NCBI GenBank assembly: GCA_946699065.1
Contig: CAMPDV010000320.1
Location: forward strand, 248,001 to 312,000
DNA from: Loxodes magnus
Lineage: Eukaryota > Ciliophora > Karyorelictea > Loxodida > Loxodidae
Direction of reading: 5' to 3'
DNA length: 64,000 bases
Part shown: positions 50,034 to 59,253 of the stretch, piece by piece
Layout: each line of letters starts with the position of its first letter
Numbering within the stretch: the first letter of the stretch is position 1
The notes under the pieces: generated by a model
What the model saw: only the letters and a program-made list of their open reading frames with translations
Told to the model about the DNA's origin: nothing
The model's database searches: none
Translations under genes and position numbers: made by a program

Positions 50034-50516
50034 TCAATCTTTGTGAACACTCATGGTCTTACAGGTACCTGTCTTGACGTTCCATAGTCTCACCGTCTCA
50101 TCATGACTTCCCGATACGATGAACTCTGAATCACTGGATATAGCCACAGCATATACAACACTAGTGTGACCACTCATGGTCTTACAGGTACCTGTCTTGA
50201 CGTCCCATAGTCTCACCGTATTATCTCTACTTCCCGATACAATGAACTCTGAATCACTGGATATAGCCACAGCATATACAACACTAGTGTGACCACTCAT
50301 GGTCTTACAGGTACCTGTCTTGACGTCCCATAGTCTCACCGTATTATCTCTACTTCCCGATACAATGAACTCTGAATCACTGGATATAGCCACAGATAAT
50401 ACATAATGTGTGTGACCACTCATGGTCTTGCAGGTACCTGTCTTGACGTTCCATAGTCTCACCGTATTATCATCACTTCCCGATACGATGAACTCTGAAT
50501 CACTGGATATAGCCAC
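50034..50516 (-). CDS. WD40 repeat ORF segment, 160 aa (3.9 blades)
   Basis: Copy of 45576-46058 with the same translation, including the GSHDE-NV blade and the VHKD-TGA end. To its right the two duplicated blocks diverge in order. Confidence 0.4.
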   Translation of the reverse strand: MAISSDSEFIVSGSDDNTVRLWNVKTGTCKTMSGHTHYVLSVAISSDSEFIVSGSRDNTVRLWDVKTGTCKTMSGHTSVVYAVAISSDSEFIVSGSRDNTVRLWDVKTGTCKTMSGHTSVVYAVAISSDSEFIVSGSHDETVRLWNVKTGTCKTMSVHKD

Positions 50517-50525
50517 TGATGATAC

Positions 50526-52676
50526 TCAATCTTTGTGAACACTCATGGTCTTACAGGTACCTGTCTTGACGTCCCATAGTCTCACCGTATTATCATCACT
50601 TCCCGATACGATGAACTCTGAATCACTGGATATAGCCACAGATAATACAGAATCTGTGTGACCACTCATGGTCTTACAGGTACCTGTCTTGACGTCCCAT
50701 AGTCTCACCGTATTATCTCTACTTCCCGATACAATGAACTCTGAATCACTGGATATAGCCACAGATAATACATAATCTGTGTGACCACTCATGGTCTTAC
50801 AGGTACCTGTCTTGACGTCCCATAGTCTCACCGTATTATCTCTACTTCCCGATACAATGAACTCTGAATCACTGGATATAGCCACAGATAATACATAATC
50901 TGTGTGACCACTCATGGTCTTACAGGTACCTGTCTTGACGTCCCATAGTCTCACCGTATTATCTCTACTTCCCGATACAATGAACTCTGAATCACTGGAT
51001 ATAGCCACAGCATATACAACACTAGTGTGACCACTCATGGTCTTACAGCTACCTGTCTTGACGTCCCATAGTCTCACCGTATTATCTCTACTTCCCGATA
51101 CAATGAACTCTGAATCACTGGATATAGCCACAGCATATACAACACTAGTGTGACCACTCATGGTCTTACAGGTACCTGTCTTGACGTCCCATAGTCTCAC
51201 CGTATTATCTCTACTTCCCGATACAATGAACTCTGAATCACTGGATATAGCCACAGCATATACAACACTAGTGTGACCACTCATGGTCTTACAGGTACCT
51301 GTCTTGACGTCCCATAGTCTCACCGTATTATCTCTACTTCCCGATGCGATGATCTCTGAATCACTGGATATAGCTTCAGCATATACAACACTAGTGTGAC
51401 CACTCATGGTCTTACAGGTACATGTCTTGAAGTTCCATATTCTCACCGTATTATCTCTACTTCCCGATACGATTAACTCTGAATCACTGGATATAGCCAC
51501 AGCATATACAACACTAGTGTGACCACTCATGGTCTTACAGGTACCTGTCTTGAAGTTCCATAGTCTCACCGTATTATCTCTACTTCCCGATACAATGAAC
51601 TCTGAATCACTGGATATAGCCACAGATAATACATAATCTGTGTGACCACTCATTGTCTTACAGCTTACAGTCTTGACGTCCCATAGTCTCACCGTATTAT
51701 CTCTACTTCCCGATACAATGAACTCTGAATCACTGGATATAGCCACAGATGATATATAATGTGTGTGACCACTCATGGTCTTACAGCTACCTGTCTTGAC
51801 GTCCCATAGTCTCACCGTCTTATCATCACTTCCCGATGCGATGAACTCTGAATCACTGGATATAGCCACAGCATATACAACACTAGTGTGACCACTCATG
51901 GTCTTACAGCTACCTGTCTTGACGTCCCATAGTCTCACCGTATTATCTCTACTTCCCGATGCGATGAACTCTGAATCACTGGATATAGCCACAGATAATA
52001 CATAACTAGTGTGACCACTCATGGTCTTACAGGTACCTGTCTTGACGTCCCATAGTCTCACCGTCTCATCATGACTTCCCGATACAATGAACTCTGAATC
52101 ACTGGATATAGCCACAGATGATACATAATGTGTGTGACCACTCATGGTCTTACAGGTACCTGTCTTGACGTCCCATAGTCTCACCGTATTATCTCTACTT
52201 CCCGATGCGATGAACTCTGAATCACTGGATATAGCCACAGATAATACATAATGTGTGTGACCACTCATGGTCTTACAGGTACCTGTCTTGACGTCCCATA
52301 GTCTCACCGTATTATCTCTACTTCCCGATACAATGAACTCTGAATCACTGGATATAGCCACAGCATATACAACACTAGTGTGACCACTCATGGTCTTACA
52401 GGTACCTGTCTTGACGTCCCATAGTCTCACCGTATTATCTCTACTTCCCGATACAATGAACTCTGAATCACTGGATATAGCCACAGCATATACAACACTA
52501 GTGTGACCACTCATGGTCTTACAGGTACCTGTCTTGACGTTCCATAGTCTCACCGTATTATCTCTACTTCCCGATACAATGAACTCTGAATCACTGGATA
52601 TAGCCACAGATGATACATAATGTGTGTGACCACTCATGCTCTTACAGGTACTTGTCTTGACGTCCCATAGTCTCAC
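50526..52676 (-). CDS. WD40 repeat ORF segment, 716 aa (17.5 blades)
   Basis: GTG directly after the GSYD-TAA at 52680; TGA end after VHKD, the right-most HKD stop. It starts with KTSTCKSMSGHT (Thr to Ser). Near 51340-51480 three adjacent blades carry unusual changes: EIIASGS, AEAISS and VRIWNFKTCTC, with a SELIVSGS variant. The same trio, slightly altered, recurs 20 units + 1 bp to the right. Confidence 0.5.
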   Translation of the reverse strand: MRLWDVKTSTCKSMSGHTHYVSSVAISSDSEFIVSGSRDNTVRLWNVKTGTCKTMSGHTSVVYAVAISSDSEFIVSGSRDNTVRLWDVKTGTCKTMSGHTSVVYAVAISSDSEFIVSGSRDNTVRLWDVKTGTCKTMSGHTHYVLSVAISSDSEFIASGSRDNTVRLWDVKTGTCKTMSGHTHYVSSVAISSDSEFIVSGSHDETVRLWDVKTGTCKTMSGHTSYVLSVAISSDSEFIASGSRDNTVRLWDVKTGSCKTMSGHTSVVYAVAISSDSEFIASGSDDKTVRLWDVKTGSCKTMSGHTHYISSVAISSDSEFIVSGSRDNTVRLWDVKTVSCKTMSGHTDYVLSVAISSDSEFIVSGSRDNTVRLWNFKTGTCKTMSGHTSVVYAVAISSDSELIVSGSRDNTVRIWNFKTCTCKTMSGHTSVVYAEAISSDSEIIASGSRDNTVRLWDVKTGTCKTMSGHTSVVYAVAISSDSEFIVSGSRDNTVRLWDVKTGTCKTMSGHTSVVYAVAISSDSEFIVSGSRDNTVRLWDVKTGSCKTMSGHTSVVYAVAISSDSEFIVSGSRDNTVRLWDVKTGTCKTMSGHTDYVLSVAISSDSEFIVSGSRDNTVRLWDVKTGTCKTMSGHTDYVLSVAISSDSEFIVSGSRDNTVRLWDVKTGTCKTMSGHTDSVLSVAISSDSEFIVSGSDDNTVRLWDVKTGTCKTMSVHKD

Positions 52677-52679
52677 TGT

Positions 52680-53621
52680 TTAATCATAACTTCCCGATAC
52701 AATGAACTCTGAATCACTGGATATAGCCACAGATAATACATAATGTGTGTGACCACTCATGGTCTTACAGGTACCTGTCTTGACGTCCCATAGTCTCACC
52801 GTATTATCTCTACTTCCCGATACAATGAACTCTGAATCACTGGATATAGCCACAGCATATACAACACTAGTGTGACCACTCATGGTCTTACAGGTACCTG
52901 TCTTGACGTCCCATAGTCTCACCGTATTATCTCTACTTCCCGATACAATGAACTCTGAATCACTGGATATAGCCACAGCATATACAACACTAGTGTGACC
53001 ACTCATGGTCTTACAGGTACCTGTCTTGACGTCCCATAGTCTCACCGTATTATCTCTACTTCCCGATACAATGAACTCTGAATCACTGGATATAGCCACA
53101 GCATATACAACACTAGTGTGACCACTCATGGTCTTACAGGTACCTGTCTTGACGTCCCATAGTCTCACCGTCTTATCTCTACTTCCCGATACAATGAACT
53201 CTGAATCACTGGATATAGCCACAGATAATACATAATGTGTGTGACCACTCATGGTCTTACAGGTACCTGTCTTGACGTCCCATAGTCTCACCGTATTATC
53301 TCTACTTCCCGATACAATGAACTCTGAATCACTGGATATAGCCACAGCATATACAACACTAGTGTGACCACTCATGGTCTTACAGGTACCTGTCTTGACG
53401 TCCCATAGTCTCACCGTATTATCTCTACTTCCCGATACGATGAACTCTGAATCACTGGATATAGCCACAGCATATACAACACTAGTGTGACCACTCATGG
53501 TCTTACAGGTACCTGTCTTGACGTCCCATAGTCTCACCGTATTATCTCTACTTCCCGATACAATGAACTCTGAATCACTGGATATAGCCACAGCATATAC
53601 AACACTAGTGTGACCACTCAT
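52680..53621 (-). CDS. WD40 repeat ORF segment, 313 aa (7.6 blades)
   Basis: ATG just beyond the frameshift at 53648-53651; TAA end after GSYD, the right-most copy of that allele. Mostly SVVYAV blades, with HYVLSV twice. Restoring the neighbouring frame would make it continuous with the 1423-residue segment upstream. Confidence 0.5.
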   Translation of the reverse strand: MSGHTSVVYAVAISSDSEFIVSGSRDNTVRLWDVKTGTCKTMSGHTSVVYAVAISSDSEFIVSGSRDNTVRLWDVKTGTCKTMSGHTSVVYAVAISSDSEFIVSGSRDNTVRLWDVKTGTCKTMSGHTHYVLSVAISSDSEFIVSGSRDKTVRLWDVKTGTCKTMSGHTSVVYAVAISSDSEFIVSGSRDNTVRLWDVKTGTCKTMSGHTSVVYAVAISSDSEFIVSGSRDNTVRLWDVKTGTCKTMSGHTSVVYAVAISSDSEFIVSGSRDNTVRLWDVKTGTCKTMSGHTHYVLSVAISSDSEFIVSGSYD

Positions 53622-53625
53622 GGTC

Positions 53626-56600
53626 TTACAGGTACCTGTCTTGACGTCCCCATAGTCTCACCGTATTATCTCTACTTCCCGATACAATGAACTCTGAATC
53701 ACTGGATATAGCCACAGCATATACAACACTAGTGTGACCACTCATGGTCTTACAGGTACCTGTCTTGACGTCCCATAGTCTCACCGTATTATCTCTACTT
53801 CCCGATGCGATGATCTCTGAATCACTGGATATAGCCACAGCATATACAACACTAGTGTGACCACTCATGGTCTTACAGGTACATGTCTTGAAGTTCCATA
53901 TTCTCACCGTATTATCTCTACTTCCCGATACGATGAACTCTGAATCACTGGATATAGCCACAGCATATACAACACTAGTGTGACAACTCATGGTCTTACA
54001 GGTACCTGTCTTGAAGTTCCATAGTCTCACCGTATTATCTCTACTTCCCGATACAATGAACTCTGAATCACTGGATATAGCCACAGATAATACATAATCT
54101 GTGTGACCACTCATTGTCTTACAGCTTACAGTCTTGACGTCCCATAGTCTCACCGTATTATCTCTACTTCCCGATACAATGAACTCTGAATCACTGGATA
54201 TAGCCACAGCATATACAACACTAGTGTGACCACTCATGGTCTTACAGGTACCTGTCTTGACGTCCCATAGTCTCACCGTCTTATCATGACTTCCCGATAC
54301 AATGAACTCTGAATCACTGGATATAGCCACAGATAATACATAATCTGTGTGACCACTCATGGTCTTACAGGTACCTGTCTTGACGTCCCATAGTCTCACC
54401 GTATTATCTCTACTTCCCGATACAATGAACTCTGAATCACTGGATATAGCCACAGATAATACATAATGTGTGTGACCACTCATGGTCTTACAGGTACCTG
54501 TCTTGACGTCCCATAGTCTCACCGTATTATCTCTACTTCCCGATACAATGAACTCTGAATAACTGGATATAGCCACAGCATATACAACACTAGTGTGACC
54601 ACTCATGGTCTTACAGGTACCTGTCTTGACGTCCCATAGTCTCACCGTATTATCTCTACTTCCCGATACGATGAACTCTGAATCACTGGATATAGCCACA
54701 GCATATACAACACTAGTGTGACCACTCATGGTCTTACAGGTACCTGTCTTGACGTCCCATAGTCTCACCGTCTTATCATGACTTCCCGATACAATGAACT
54801 CTGAATCACTGGATATAGCCACAGATAATACATAATGTGTGTGACCACTCATGGTCTTACAGCTACCTGTCTTGACGTTCCATAGTCTCACCGTATTATC
54901 TCTACTTTCCGATACAATGAACTCTGAATCACTGGATATAGCCACAGCATATACAACACTAGTGTGACCACTCATGGTCTTACAGGTACCTGTCTTGACG
55001 TCCCATAGTCTCACCGTATTATCTCTACTTCCCGATACAATGAACTCTGAATCACTGGATATAGCCACAGCATATACAACACTAGTGTGACCACTCATGG
55101 TCTTACAGGTACCTGTCTTGACGTCCCATAGTCTCACCGTCTTATCATGACTTCCCGATACAATGAACTCTGAATCACTGGATATAGCCACAGCATATAC
55201 AACACTAGTGTGACCACTCATGGTCTTACAGGTACCTGTCTTGACGTCCCATAGTCTCACCGTATTATCTCTACTTCCCGATACAATGAACTCTGAATCA
55301 CTGGATATAGCCACAGCATATACAACACTAGTGTGACCACTCATGGTCTTACAGGTACCTGTCTTGACGTCCCATAGTCTCACCGTCTTATCATGACTTC
55401 CCGATACAATGAACTCTGAATCACTGGATATAGCCACAGCATATACAACACTAGTGTGACCACTCATGGTCTTACAGGTACCTGTCTTGACGTCCCATAG
55501 TCTCACCGTCTTATCATGACTTCCCGATACAATGAACTCTGAATCACTGGATATAGCCACAGATAATACATAATGTGTGTGACCACTCATGGTCTTACAG
55601 GTACCTGTCTTGACGTCCCATAGTCTCACCGTCTTATCTCTACTTCCCGATACAATGAACTCTGAATCACTGGATATAGCCACAGATAATACATAATCTG
55701 TGTGACCACTCATGGTCTTACAGGTACCTGTCTTGACGTCCCATAGTCTCACCGTATTATCTCTACTTCCCGATACAATGAACTCTGAATCACTGGATAT
55801 AGCCACAGATAATACATAATGTGTGTGACCACTCATGGTCTTACAGGTACCTGTCTTGACGTCCCATAGTCTCACCGTATTATCTCTACTTCCCGATACA
55901 ATGAACTCTGAATCACTGGATATAGCCACAGCATATACAACACTAGTGTGACCACTCATGGTCTTACAGGTACCTGTCTTGACGTCCCATAGTCTCACCG
56001 TATTATCTCTACTTCCCGATACGATGAACTCTGAATCACTGGATATAGCCACAGATAATACATAATGTGTGTGACCACTCATGGTCTTACAGGTACCTGT
56101 CTTGACGTCCCATAGTCTCACCGTATTATCTCTACTTCCCGATACAATGAACTCTGAATCACTGGATATAGCCACAGCATATACAACACTAGTGTGACCA
56201 CTCATGGTCTTACAGGTACCTGTCTTGACGTCCCATAGTCTCACCGTATTATCTCTACTTCCCGATACAATGAACTCTGAATCACTGGATATAGCCACAG
56301 CATATACAACACTAGTGTGACCACTCATGGTCTTACAGGTACCTGTCTTGACGTCCCATAGTCTCACCGTATTATCTCTACTTCCCGATACAATGAACTC
56401 TGAATCACTGGATATAGCCACAGCATATACAACACTAGTGTGACCACTCATGGTCTTACAGGTACCTGTCTTGACGTCCCATAGTCTCACCGTATTATCT
56501 CTACTTCCCGATACAATGAACTCTGAATCACTGGATATAGCCACAGCATATACAACACTAGTGTGACCACTCATGGTCTTACAGGTACCTGTCTTGACGT

Positions 56601-57897
56601 CCCATAGTCTCACCGTCTTATCATGACTTCCCGATACAATGAACTCTGAATCACTGGATATAGCCACAGATAATACATAATGTGTGTGACCACTCATGGT
56701 CTTACAGGTACCTGTCTTGACGTCCCATAGTCTCACCGTCTTATCATGACTTCCCGATACAATGAACTCTGAATCACTGGATATAGCCACAGCATATACA
56801 ACACTAGTGTGACCACTCATGGTCTTACAGGTACCTGTCTTGACGTCCCATAGTCTCACCGTATTATCTCTACTTCCCGATACAATGAACTCTGAATCAC
56901 TGGATATAGCCACAGATAATACATAATGTGTGTGACCACTCATGGTCTTACAGGTACCTGTCTTGACGTCCCATAGTCTCACCGTATTATCTCTACTTCC
57001 CGATACAATGAACTCTGAATCACTGGATATAGCCACAGCATATACAACACTAGTGTGACCACTCATGGTCTTACAGGTACCTGTCTTGACGTCCCATAGT
57101 CTCACCGTATTATCTCTACTTCCCGATACGATGAACTCTGAATCACTGGATATAGCCACAGCATATACAACACTAGTGTGACCACTCATGGTCTTACAGG
57201 TACCTGTCTTGACGTCCCATAGTCTCACCGTATTATCTCTACTTCCCGATACAATGAACTCTGAATCACTGGATATAGCCACAGCATATACAACACTAGT
57301 GTGACCACTCATGGTCTTACAGGTACCTGTCTTGACGTCCCATAGTCTCACCGTATTATCTCTACTTCCCGATACAATGAACTCTGAATCACTGGATATA
57401 GCCACAGCATATACAACACTAGTGTGACCACTCATGGTCTTACAGGTACCTGTCTTGACGTCCCATAGTCTCACCGTCTTATCATGACTTCCCGATACAA
57501 TGAACTCTGAATCACTGGATATAGCCACAGATAATACAGAATCTGTGTGACCACTCATGGTCTTACAGGTACCTGTCTTGACGTCCCATAGTCTCACCGT
57601 ATTATCTCTACTTCCCGATACAATGAACTCTGAATCACTGGATATAGCCACAGATGATACATAATGTGTGTGACCACTCATGGTCTTACAGGTACCTGTC
57701 TTGACGTCCCATAGTCTCACCGTCTTATCATGACTTCCCGATACAATGAACTCTGAATCACTGGATATAGCCACAGATAATACATAATGTGTGTGACCAC
57801 TCATGGTCTTACAGGTACCTGTCTTGACGTCCCATAGTCTCACCGTCTCATCATGACTTCCCGATACGATGAACTCTGAATCACTGGATATAGACAC
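53626..57897 (-). CDS. WD40 repeat ORF segment, 1423 aa (34.7 blades), frameshifted C-terminal end
   Basis: Starts after the SSG-TGA stop at 57901 with SISSDSEF (Ser for Ala); ends in out-of-frame residues WGRQDRYL. It is rich in GSHDK and GSHDE blades with SVVYAV, HYVLSV and DYVLSV loops. It also has one SESRDN blade near 54905 (Gly to Glu), one SSYSEF blade near 54560 and one MSCHTSV blade near 53985. Confidence 0.6.
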   Translation of the reverse strand: MSISSDSEFIVSGSHDETVRLWDVKTGTCKTMSGHTHYVLSVAISSDSEFIVSGSHDKTVRLWDVKTGTCKTMSGHTHYVSSVAISSDSEFIVSGSRDNTVRLWDVKTGTCKTMSGHTDSVLSVAISSDSEFIVSGSHDKTVRLWDVKTGTCKTMSGHTSVVYAVAISSDSEFIVSGSRDNTVRLWDVKTGTCKTMSGHTSVVYAVAISSDSEFIVSGSRDNTVRLWDVKTGTCKTMSGHTSVVYAVAISSDSEFIVSGSRDNTVRLWDVKTGTCKTMSGHTSVVYAVAISSDSEFIVSGSRDNTVRLWDVKTGTCKTMSGHTHYVLSVAISSDSEFIVSGSRDNTVRLWDVKTGTCKTMSGHTSVVYAVAISSDSEFIVSGSHDKTVRLWDVKTGTCKTMSGHTHYVLSVAISSDSEFIVSGSHDKTVRLWDVKTGTCKTMSGHTSVVYAVAISSDSEFIVSGSRDNTVRLWDVKTGTCKTMSGHTSVVYAVAISSDSEFIVSGSRDNTVRLWDVKTGTCKTMSGHTSVVYAVAISSDSEFIVSGSRDNTVRLWDVKTGTCKTMSGHTSVVYAVAISSDSEFIVSGSRDNTVRLWDVKTGTCKTMSGHTHYVLSVAISSDSEFIVSGSRDNTVRLWDVKTGTCKTMSGHTSVVYAVAISSDSEFIVSGSRDNTVRLWDVKTGTCKTMSGHTHYVLSVAISSDSEFIVSGSRDNTVRLWDVKTGTCKTMSGHTDYVLSVAISSDSEFIVSGSRDKTVRLWDVKTGTCKTMSGHTHYVLSVAISSDSEFIVSGSHDKTVRLWDVKTGTCKTMSGHTSVVYAVAISSDSEFIVSGSHDKTVRLWDVKTGTCKTMSGHTSVVYAVAISSDSEFIVSGSRDNTVRLWDVKTGTCKTMSGHTSVVYAVAISSDSEFIVSGSHDKTVRLWDVKTGTCKTMSGHTSVVYAVAISSDSEFIVSGSRDNTVRLWDVKTGTCKTMSGHTSVVYAVAISSDSEFIVSESRDNTVRLWNVKTGSCKTMSGHTHYVLSVAISSDSEFIVSGSHDKTVRLWDVKTGTCKTMSGHTSVVYAVAISSDSEFIVSGSRDNTVRLWDVKTGTCKTMSGHTSVVYAVAISSYSEFIVSGSRDNTVRLWDVKTGTCKTMSGHTHYVLSVAISSDSEFIVSGSRDNTVRLWDVKTGTCKTMSGHTDYVLSVAISSDSEFIVSGSHDKTVRLWDVKTGTCKTMSGHTSVVYAVAISSDSEFIVSGSRDNTVRLWDVKTVSCKTMSGHTDYVLSVAISSDSEFIVSGSRDNTVRLWNFKTGTCKTMSCHTSVVYAVAISSDSEFIVSGSRDNTVRIWNFKTCTCKTMSGHTSVVYAVAISSDSEIIASGSRDNTVRLWDVKTGTCKTMSGHTSVVYAVAISSDSEFIVSGSRDNTVRLWGRQDRYL
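53648..53651 (-). other. Single-base insertion (CCC to CCCC) frameshift
   Basis: The usual gacgtcccatag reads gacgtccccatag. It moves the minus-strand frame for everything to the left relative to the right and adds 1 bp to the 20-unit distance between the two copies of the EIIASGS trio. A homopolymer sequencing error is as likely as a real mutation. Confidence 0.9.
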
Positions 57898-57900
57898 AGT

Positions 57901-58143
57901 TCATCCAGAACTAGTGTGACCACTCATGGTCTTACAGGTACCTGTCTTGACGTCCCATAGTCTCACCGTATTATCTCTACTTCCCGATACAATGAACTCT
58001 GAATCACTGGATATAGCCACAGCATATACAACACTAGTGTGACCACTCATGGTCTTACAGGTACCTGTCTTGACGTCCCATAGTCTCACCGTCTTATCAT
58101 GACTTCCCGATACAATGAACTCTGAATCACTGGATATAGACAC
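57901..58143 (-). CDS. WD40 repeat ORF segment, 80 aa (2 blades)
   Basis: Between two SSG-TGA units 246 bp apart. Blades GSHDK and SVVYAV-RDN. Confidence 0.3.
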   Translation of the reverse strand: MSISSDSEFIVSGSHDKTVRLWDVKTGTCKTMSGHTSVVYAVAISSDSEFIVSGSRDNTVRLWDVKTGTCKTMSGHTSSG

Positions 58144-58146
58144 AGT

Positions 58147-58512
58147 TCATCCAGAACTAGTGTGACCACTCATGGTCTTACAGGTACCTGTCTTGACGTC
58201 CCATAGTCTCACCGTATTATCTCTACTTCCCGATACAATGAACTCTGAATCACTGGATATAGCCACAGCATATACAACACTAGTGTGACCACTCATGGTC
58301 TTACAGGTACCTGTCTTGACGTCCCATAGTCTCACCGTATTATCTCTACTTCCCGATACAATGAACTCTGAATCACTGGATATAGCCACAGATAATACAT
58401 AATGTGTGTGACCACTCATGGTCTTACAGGTACCTGTCTTGAAGTTCCATAGTCTCACCGTATTATCTCTACTTTCCGATACGATGAACTCTGAATCACT
58501 GGATATAGCCAC
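58147..58512 (-). CDS. WD40 repeat ORF segment, 121 aa (3 blades)
   Basis: GTG start after the loop TGA at 58516-58518, SESRDN-NF first blade, HYVLSV and SVVYAV loops, TGA after SSG. The SESRDN-NF blade recurs near 61297. Confidence 0.35.
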   Translation of the reverse strand: MAISSDSEFIVSESRDNTVRLWNFKTGTCKTMSGHTHYVLSVAISSDSEFIVSGSRDNTVRLWDVKTGTCKTMSGHTSVVYAVAISSDSEFIVSGSRDNTVRLWDVKTGTCKTMSGHTSSG

Positions 58513-58761
<249 letters not shown>

Positions 58762-59250
58762 TCATACATAGCTAGTGTGACCACTCATGGTCTTACAGGT
58801 ACCTGTCTTGACGTCCCATAGTCTCACCGTCTTATCATGACTTCCCGATACAATGAACTCTGAATCACTGGATATAGCCACAGATAATACATAATGTGTG
58901 TGACCACTCATGGTCTTACAGCTACCTGTCTTGACGTTCCATAGTCTCACCGTATTATCTCTACTTTCCGATACAATGAACTCTGAATCACTGGATATAG
59001 CCACAGCATATACAACACTAGTGTGACCACTCATGGTCTTACAGGTACCTGTATTGACGTCCCATAGTCTCACCGTCTCATCATGACTTCCCGATACGAT
59101 GAACTCTGAATCACTGGATATAGCCACAGATAATACAGAATCTGTGTGACCACTCATGGTCTTACAGGTACCTGTCTTGACGTCCCATAGTCTCACCGTC
59201 TCATCATGACTTCCCGATACGATGAACTCTGAATCACTGGATATAGACAC
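58762..59250 (-). CDS. WD40 repeat ORF segment, 162 aa (4 blades)
   Basis: Starts SISSDSEF after the SSG-TGA at 59254; ends SYV-TGA. Contains DSVLSV, DVNTGTCK (near 59052) and the SESRDN-NVKTGSCK-HYVLSV combination, which lies 33 units right of its copy at 54.9 kb and 10 units left of the copy at 60.19 kb. Confidence 0.4.
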   Translation of the reverse strand: MSISSDSEFIVSGSHDETVRLWDVKTGTCKTMSGHTDSVLSVAISSDSEFIVSGSHDETVRLWDVNTGTCKTMSGHTSVVYAVAISSDSEFIVSESRDNTVRLWNVKTGSCKTMSGHTHYVLSVAISSDSEFIVSGSHDKTVRLWDVKTGTCKTMSGHTSYV

Positions 59251-59253
59251 AGT

